Of a DNA stretch of 64,000 nt, positions 59,456 to 64,000 are shown in pieces; positions within the stretch are counted from its first letter, which is position 1; every line of letters begins with the position of its first letter. Source of the stretch: Alcaligenes parafaecalis (lineage in GTDB: Bacteria; Pseudomonadota; Gammaproteobacteria; Burkholderiales; Burkholderiaceae_B); the NCBI RefSeq assembly GCF_026344135.1, contig NZ_JAPKNA010000003.1:310001-374000 (forward strand), given 5' to 3'. A program made the position numbers and the translations under genes. The notes under the pieces are model-generated. The model saw only the letters and a list, made by a program, of their open reading frames with translations. It searched no databases and was not told where the DNA came from.

Positions 59456-61318
59456 TTACAGAAAACCAATCGAAATCCAGGGGAAGGCGACCACAAAGAT
59501 CAGGCCAATCAACAGGGCCAGCATGTAGCCCCAGATTGGTCGTATGCCTTCATCCGGGTTGACGCGGGCGATGGCGCAGGCGGTGTAGTAACCGACGCCG
59601 AAGGGTGGTGCGAACAGGCCCAGGCCCATGGAAAGGATCACGATCATGGCGTAGTGCACGTCATGCACTTCCATGACTCGGGCTATGGGGAAGAGCAGTG
59701 GGCCAAAGAGCACGATGGCGGGGATGCCTTCGAGCAGGCTGCCCAGGATGATGAACGCGATAACCGACACCACCAGAAAGCCGGTTCGGCCTCCGGGCAG
59801 GGTCTGCATGAACTGGGCCAATTCGCGCGAGAAGCCCGATTGCGTCAATGCCCAGGCCATACCGGAAGCGGCTCCGATAATGATCAGGATGGCACCGGAT
59901 AGAACAGCGGTATCTACCAGCATGGGGTAGAGCTTGCGCCAGTCGAATTGGCGGTAGATCACCAGGCCCGCAATCATGGCGTAGACGATGCCGATGGTGG
60001 AAACTTCTGTGGCTGTGGCCACGCCTTTGACGACGGCGGCGCGGATAACGAAGGGCAGGGCCAGTGCGGGCAGGGCGATCAGGAACAGTTTCAGCGCTTC
60101 TTTAGCGGGGACGCGCACGACATTGGAGAGGTCCTCGTGGCGGTTGCGCCAGCCCACTACTACACACAAGCCGATACCCAGCACCAGTGCAGGCAACATG
60201 CCGCCAGTGAACAGGGCCGCGATGGAAACACTGGCTACCGAGCCAATCGTGATCAGCACAATAGACGGCGGGATGGTTTCTGTTTGCGCGCCTGTTGCTG
60301 AAAGCAGGGCGACCAGTTCGCCTTCTTTTGCACCGCGTTTAGTCATTTCAGGGAATAGGGCCGGAGCGATGGCGGCCATATCTGCCGCCTTGGAGCCGGA
60401 GATGCCGGACACCAGATACATCGCGCCAATCAGCACATAAGACAGGCCCCCTTTTACGTGACCCAGCAGGCTGGCCAGAAACTGCACCATGGCGCGTGCC
60501 ATGCCGGTCATTTCCAGCAGCAGGCCCAGGAAAATAAAGGTGGGGATGGCCAGCAGCATCAGGTGCGACATGCCCTCGTCCATGCGACCAACCAGGGTCA
60601 TCACGGGAACGCGGGTGGTCAGGGCCAGATAGCCCAATGTAGCCAATGCAAAGGTGAAGGCGATAGGCACGCTGCTTAGTACGCTAACGCCCACAATTAG
60701 CACAAAGAAAATCAGCAGGTTGATATAGCCCAGCCCTTGCAGATAGGGCTTGATCAGCCATACCAGCAGGGTCAAGGCCAGCACGCTCAATACCGCCAGA
60801 ATGGCCTTGGGCTGGCGTATGACTTCAGCCATCTTGCCCAGGCCAAAGATTAGCGCCAGGCCAAAGCCCACCGGCAAGGCCGAGGCACGCCAGGCGTTGG
60901 AAATTTCCAGGGCAGAGGTGGTGATGAAGGCCTCTTCCATCGCAAAATCAATCGCCGGATACAGGATCAGGGCGAAGAACAGCGTGGTGGCCGTGATGGC
61001 AAAGGCGGTAAAGAAGGGCTCCCATTCGCTACCCAGGCGCGAGACCACGGCGGTCATGCGCATATGGGAAAAGCGATACGTCGCCAGGGCAGCCCCAAAG
61101 GTGGTCAGCCACAGGAACAGAATGCCGCCCAGCTCGTCAGACCAGGTTAGTGGGGAGTGGAATACGTAGCGCGACACCACGCCCGAGAGCAAAAGAACAA
61201 TGACTAAGGCCAGCAGAATCGCACTGATAAAGGCCGTCGCTTTAAACAAGCAAGTTTCAAATTTCTGCCACAGTGGTGGCCGTTCCTGTATCTGCAGGTT
61301 CTGACTGTCATTTGTCAT
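59456..61318 (-). CDS. TRAP transporter permease, fused DctQ-DctM
   Basis: A 620-residue inner-membrane protein. The N-terminal 185 residues are the small DctQ-type subunit (four helices, with LTWSDELGGILFLWLTTFGAALATY). The remainder is the large DctM type (about 195-620) with SSVPIAFTFALATLGYLAL, AIPTFIFLGLLLEMTGMA, SGISGSKAADMAAIAPALFPEM and LGLFAPPFGVGYYTACAIA. It uses the sodium or proton gradient to import a carboxylate delivered by the binding protein encoded 17 bases upstream. AGAGG lies before the ATG. Confidence 0.94.
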   Translation of the reverse strand: MTNDSQNLQIQERPPLWQKFETCLFKATAFISAILLALVIVLLLSGVVSRYVFHSPLTWSDELGGILFLWLTTFGAALATYRFSHMRMTAVVSRLGSEWEPFFTAFAITATTLFFALILYPAIDFAMEEAFITTSALEISNAWRASALPVGFGLALIFGLGKMAEVIRQPKAILAVLSVLALTLLVWLIKPYLQGLGYINLLIFFVLIVGVSVLSSVPIAFTFALATLGYLALTTRVPVMTLVGRMDEGMSHLMLLAIPTFIFLGLLLEMTGMARAMVQFLASLLGHVKGGLSYVLIGAMYLVSGISGSKAADMAAIAPALFPEMTKRGAKEGELVALLSATGAQTETIPPSIVLITIGSVASVSIAALFTGGMLPALVLGIGLCVVVGWRNRHEDLSNVVRVPAKEALKLFLIALPALALPFVIRAAVVKGVATATEVSTIGIVYAMIAGLVIYRQFDWRKLYPMLVDTAVLSGAILIIIGAASGMAWALTQSGFSRELAQFMQTLPGGRTGFLVVSVIAFIILGSLLEGIPAIVLFGPLLFPIARVMEVHDVHYAMIVILSMGLGLFAPPFGVGYYTACAIARVNPDEGIRPIWGYMLALLIGLIFVVAFPWISIGFL

Positions 61319-61335
61319 TGTGCTGTGCCTCTAAC

Positions 61336-62346
61336 TTATAAACTTCCGACCACCGATTCCAATTGCTCCCAGCCTGCTGCCGGGAATTTCTTTTTCCATT
61401 CGGCATAGAAACCGGCATCAATCAGACGCTGCTTGAAGGCGGCGGTATCGGCCTGAACAAACTGCATGCCTTTGCCTTCCAGATCGCTTTGCAATTGCTC
61501 GGACAGGCTGAACAGGTCGGCGCGTTCCTGGACGGCGCTCTGGTTCAGGTTCTTGCGCACGATTTCCTGAATATCTTCGGGCAGACCGTCGAAGTTGCGA
61601 CGGTTAGCCAGCAGCCAGAAACCATCCCACATATGGTTGGTCATGGCGCAGTACTGCTGCACTTCGTACAGCTTCAGGGTGGAAATCACGGCCAGCGGGT
61701 TTTCCTGGGCATCGACAATCTTGGTCTGCAAGGAGGAGTACAGCTCGTTGGCGTTGATGGTGGCCGGTGCCGCACCCAGAGAGCTGAACAGCGAGGTCCA
61801 CATGGAGGAGGGCGGAACGCGAATCTTCATGCCGCTGATGTCAGCGGGCGTGGCAGCGGCGCGGCCCGAACTGGTGATCTGGCGGTAGCCGTTGTCCCAG
61901 ATTTGTTCAAAGGCAAACAGTGAACGGGTTTTAGCAATTTCAGCGCGGATGAATTCGCCCAGGCCGCCGTCCATGGCTTTCCAGACCTGGTCGTAGTCTT
62001 TGAATGCAAAACCCAGACCACTGATAGCGCTGGAGGGAACCAGGGTGGAGAGCACCACACCGGACAGGCAAAGGAAATCAATCGCGCCTGAACGTATCTG
62101 GCTCATCACATCAGTCTGCGAGCCCAATTGGTCCGAGGGGAAAATGCGCAGGTCAAAGCGCCCGTTTGTTTGTTCCCGAATACGGTCTGCGGCTTCAACC
62201 AGGCGGATATGCAGGGGGTGATGGGTAGGCACGCTATGGGCAATGCGATACTCGAACTCGGCTGCTTGGGCGGATTTGGAAAAGCTCAATGCCCAAGGCA
62301 GGGCGCTACTGGCAGCGACTGTTTTCAGAAATGCGCGACGCTTCAT
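61336..62346 (-). CDS. TRAP transporter substrate-binding protein, DctP family
   Basis: A 336-residue periplasmic protein. The leader MKRRAFLKTVAASSALPWAL carries a twin-arginine-like motif (RRAFLK), so export may be by Tat. The mature part shows the DctP pattern: YRIAHSVPTHHPLHIRLVEAADRIREQTNGRFDLRIFPSDQLGSQTDVMSQIRSGAIDF, the carboxylate-clamp arginine region GMKIRVPPSSM, and ALGAAPATINANELYSSLQTKIVDAQENP. It binds an organic acid. GGAG lies eight bases before the ATG. A GGTCC dyad lies 18 bases before the start codon and probably serves as repressor site. Confidence 0.93.
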   Translation of the reverse strand: MKRRAFLKTVAASSALPWALSFSKSAQAAEFEYRIAHSVPTHHPLHIRLVEAADRIREQTNGRFDLRIFPSDQLGSQTDVMSQIRSGAIDFLCLSGVVLSTLVPSSAISGLGFAFKDYDQVWKAMDGGLGEFIRAEIAKTRSLFAFEQIWDNGYRQITSSGRAAATPADISGMKIRVPPSSMWTSLFSSLGAAPATINANELYSSLQTKIVDAQENPLAVISTLKLYEVQQYCAMTNHMWDGFWLLANRRNFDGLPEDIQEIVRKNLNQSAVQERADLFSLSEQLQSDLEGKGMQFVQADTAAFKQRLIDAGFYAEWKKKFPAAGWEQLESVVGSL

Positions 62347-62363
62347 TTTTTAATCTCCCGTGG

Positions 62364-62380
62364 GGTCCATTTAATGGACC
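62364..62380. promoter_or_regulatory. Candidate IclR operator in front of the TRAP operon
   Basis: GGTCCAT-TTA-ATGGACC, perfect 7-bp dyad followed by TATAG. The same core recurs in front of the divergent IclR gene. Confidence 0.6.
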
Positions 62381-62537
62381 TATAGATTTATGTAAGCTGA
62401 CCTTCCGCATTACAAGACAGGCCTGAAATTAGGACAACCTAGTATTTTTACCTACGGGATTTACGTAAATATTTAATATACTGCCCAAAATGCTTCGCTA
62501 AAGGGCAGTTCACGTATTCCAATCTGAATCACTAAAT

Positions 62538-62554
62538 GGTCCAATATACGGACC
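62538..62554. promoter_or_regulatory. Candidate IclR operator in front of the regulator gene
   Basis: GGTCC (62538-62542) and GGACC (62550-62554) with the same half-site spacing as the first site, preceded by AT and followed by TATAT. It lies 22 bases before the iclR-type ATG and suggests autoregulation. Confidence 0.6.
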
Positions 62555-62576
62555 TATATTATCAAGAGTGTGAAAA

Positions 62577-63377
62577 ATGGATTCCAAAGAGAGCCCAGAG
62601 TCGATTTCTTCCAGTCAAACCCTGGATAGGGCCGTGCAGGTCATGCAGGTGGTCGTTGGCCTGCGTAATCAGGGCATAGGCTTGAGTGATGTCGTGAAAA
62701 AGGTCGAGCTGACCAAGCCCACCACCCGTCGCCTGTTACTGGCTTTGATGGGGAATGGCTTGATCGAGCAGGACCCGGTATCGCGCAAGTATTTCCCCGG
62801 CCCGGAGATTTATTCCCTGGGGCTGATGGCAGCGCATCGTTTTGGTATTCAGCGCATTGCTGAACGCAGCTTGGCGCGCATTGCCAAGGTGTCGGGCGAC
62901 AGTGCCTTGCTAAGCGTGCGGCGTGACTATGAAACCGTGTGCCTGGCACGCGAGGAAGGGCATCACCCCTTGCGCTCTCACGTGCTGCAACCGGGGGATC
63001 GTCACCCTTTGGGCTGCGGGGCCAGTGGGATCGCGTTTCTGGCTGCCATGAGCGATGAGCAGATTGGCGAGGCCTTGGAGGCGAATGCAGAGCGTCTGCG
63101 CCATTACCCGCAACTGAGCACCGATATTTTTTGGGGCTTGGTGGCCGAGACTCGCGAGCAAGGCTATGCCTTTAATCGCGGTTTTATTTTTGAAGGTTCC
63201 TGGGGGGTGGCGGTGTGTGTGTCTCATCCCACCAGTGGCATGCCCGCTTCTCTGGCGATTGCCAGTGTAGAGAGCCGTTTACGCAATAAGCGACATGAAG
63301 AGTTGGTGGCGCTGTTGATGGAAGAGAAAGCCGTCATCGAGTCCATGAAGATTGGGGAGCAAGTTACTGGCCCTTGA
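62577..63377 (+). CDS. IclR family transcriptional regulator of the TRAP/thiolase cluster
   Basis: A 266-residue IclR protein. The winged helix-turn-helix (about 15-75, GIGLSDVVKKVELTKPTTRRLLLALMGNGLIEQ) is followed by the effector domain with HPLGCGASGIAFLAAMSDEQIGEAL and EQGYAFNRGFIFEGSWGVAVCV. It is divergent from the TRAP operon and precedes the thiolase. The shared intergenic region has two GGTCC/GGACC dyads, so it probably controls both directions according to a substrate or CoA-ester signal. Confidence 0.92.
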   Translation: MDSKESPESISSSQTLDRAVQVMQVVVGLRNQGIGLSDVVKKVELTKPTTRRLLLALMGNGLIEQDPVSRKYFPGPEIYSLGLMAAHRFGIQRIAERSLARIAKVSGDSALLSVRRDYETVCLAREEGHHPLRSHVLQPGDRHPLGCGASGIAFLAAMSDEQIGEALEANAERLRHYPQLSTDIFWGLVAETREQGYAFNRGFIFEGSWGVAVCVSHPTSGMPASLAIASVESRLRNKRHEELVALLMEEKAVIESMKIGEQVTGP

Positions 63378-63442
63378 TGTGCCGTTTTGGCTTTTCAGGG
63401 GTGAGTGATTCATTGATCAAATTTTTACGTTCAAGGAAAACT

Positions 63443-64000
63443 ATGTCTGGACACGCATGTATTGTGGGATGGGCACATACCCCGTTTGGAAAGCTGGATA
63501 ACATCGACATTGAAGAATTGATTCAAGCCGTGGTCAGGGATTCGATTGCACACGCAGGCATACAAGCCAGCGATATCGATTTTGCGGCTGTGGGTGTCTA
63601 TAACAATGGTTTGAATCCTCAAGGCTTCGAGGCCGGGTTGCTGTCCCTGCATCAGCCGGATCTGCGTTTCACGCCTGCCGTGCATGTGGAAAATGCCTGC
63701 GCCACGGGTAGTGCCGCTGTTCATAGCGTGATGGATGCGATTGAAAGTGGCCGTGCCCGCATTGGTATTGCTGTCGGGGCAGAAAAAATGACAGGCGTGC
63801 CACCTACTCGTATCCCTGAAATTCTCAGCTCCGGTTGCTATCGCAAGGAAGAGGACAATCCGCTGGGGTTTGCGGGGATCTTTGGTCAGATCACCCAGGC
63901 GTACTTTGATCGCTATGGTGATCACAGCCATTCCCTGGCGCAGATTGCCGCCAAGAACCACATTAATGCCTTGGCCAATCCTTACGCTCATGTGCGCCGT
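63443..64000 (+). CDS. Thiolase family protein (acetyl-CoA acetyltransferase/SCP-x type), 3' end beyond the window
   Basis: The first 186 codons of a thiolase. It opens CIVGWAHTPFGKLD, and the nucleophilic cysteine lies in VENACATGSAAVHSVMDAIESG (C86). This matches the SCP-x-like thiolase subgroup, which often cooperates with a small DUF35 OB-fold partner. It would cleave a 3-ketoacyl-CoA to a shorter acyl-CoA and acetyl-CoA or propionyl-CoA. AAGGA precedes the ATG. The gene follows the IclR regulator by 65 bases. With the SDR dehydrogenase and TRAP importer it suggests degradation of an imported organic acid through a CoA-bound keto intermediate. Confidence 0.88.
   Translation, partial: MSGHACIVGWAHTPFGKLDNIDIEELIQAVVRDSIAHAGIQASDIDFAAVGVYNNGLNPQGFEAGLLSLHQPDLRFTPAVHVENACATGSAAVHSVMDAIESGRARIGIAVGAEKMTGVPPTRIPEILSSGCYRKEEDNPLGFAGIFGQITQAYFDRYGDHSHSLAQIAAKNHINALANPYAHVRR

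Noticed and set aside
1..64000. CRISPR arrays, insertion sequences, rRNA operons or prophage
   Set aside because: No regularly spaced repeats, transposases, rRNA sequence or phage structural genes were seen on reading through.

Overview
The window looks like chromosome of a betaproteobacterium of the Alcaligenaceae, most likely Alcaligenes faecalis or a close relative. The main evidence is the nitrilase at 18640-19710, which matches my recollection of the A. faecalis JM3 arylacetonitrilase almost residue for residue. The moderately high GC content and the housekeeping genes fit this. No identity was computed here. I see no rRNA, CRISPR array, insertion sequence or prophage.

Layout. 1-2152: a truncated short-chain fatty acid transporter and an IclR regulator. 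2297-17437: mostly housekeeping. It holds tRNA methylation (trmJ), suhB, a TerC/CBS/CorC membrane protein, cell envelope genes (uppP, lpxH), a cyclophilin, a TPR protein, cysS, an AlkA-type glycosylase, accA, tilS, lysC, tRNA-Ser(GCT) and an SPFH protein with a tiny membrane-protein partner. 17438-20902: arylacetonitrilase, an AraC regulator and a PaaY/CaiE-like hexapeptide protein. 21144-24887: an Fbp/Pot-type ABC importer. 25590-28466: the three-gene proton-translocating transhydrogenase pntAA-pntAB-pntB, behind a leader of about 230 bases that looks folded. 29235-34967: two nearly identical tRNA-Arg(ACG) genes bracket a two-component system, a Fur-box TonB siderophore receptor and an unknown protein. 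35258-42197: lactate dehydrogenase-type flavoenzyme, quinone and glutathione redox enzymes, a thioesterase, an I78 lipoprotein, a 3-methyladenine glycosylase overlapping adenine deaminase, a DUF423 protein and a CorA-type transporter. 42245-50826: an AidB-like dehydrogenase, a secreted nuclease and a tightly overlapping peptide ABC importer operon.

51344-56289 is a coherent sigma-54 unit. An AcoR-like enhancer-binding protein is divergent from an aldehyde dehydrogenase and an iron-dependent alcohol dehydrogenase. Between them lie two strong TGTCGCA dyads and a consensus -24/-12 promoter. Next comes an AT-rich, apparently foreign AIPR-family gene (56455-58182), the best accessory or phage-defence candidate in the window. 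58614-64000 is a catabolic cluster: SDR dehydrogenase, fused DctQM TRAP permease, TRAP binding protein, divergent IclR regulator and a thiolase cut by the right edge. GGTCC dyads mark the probable IclR operators.
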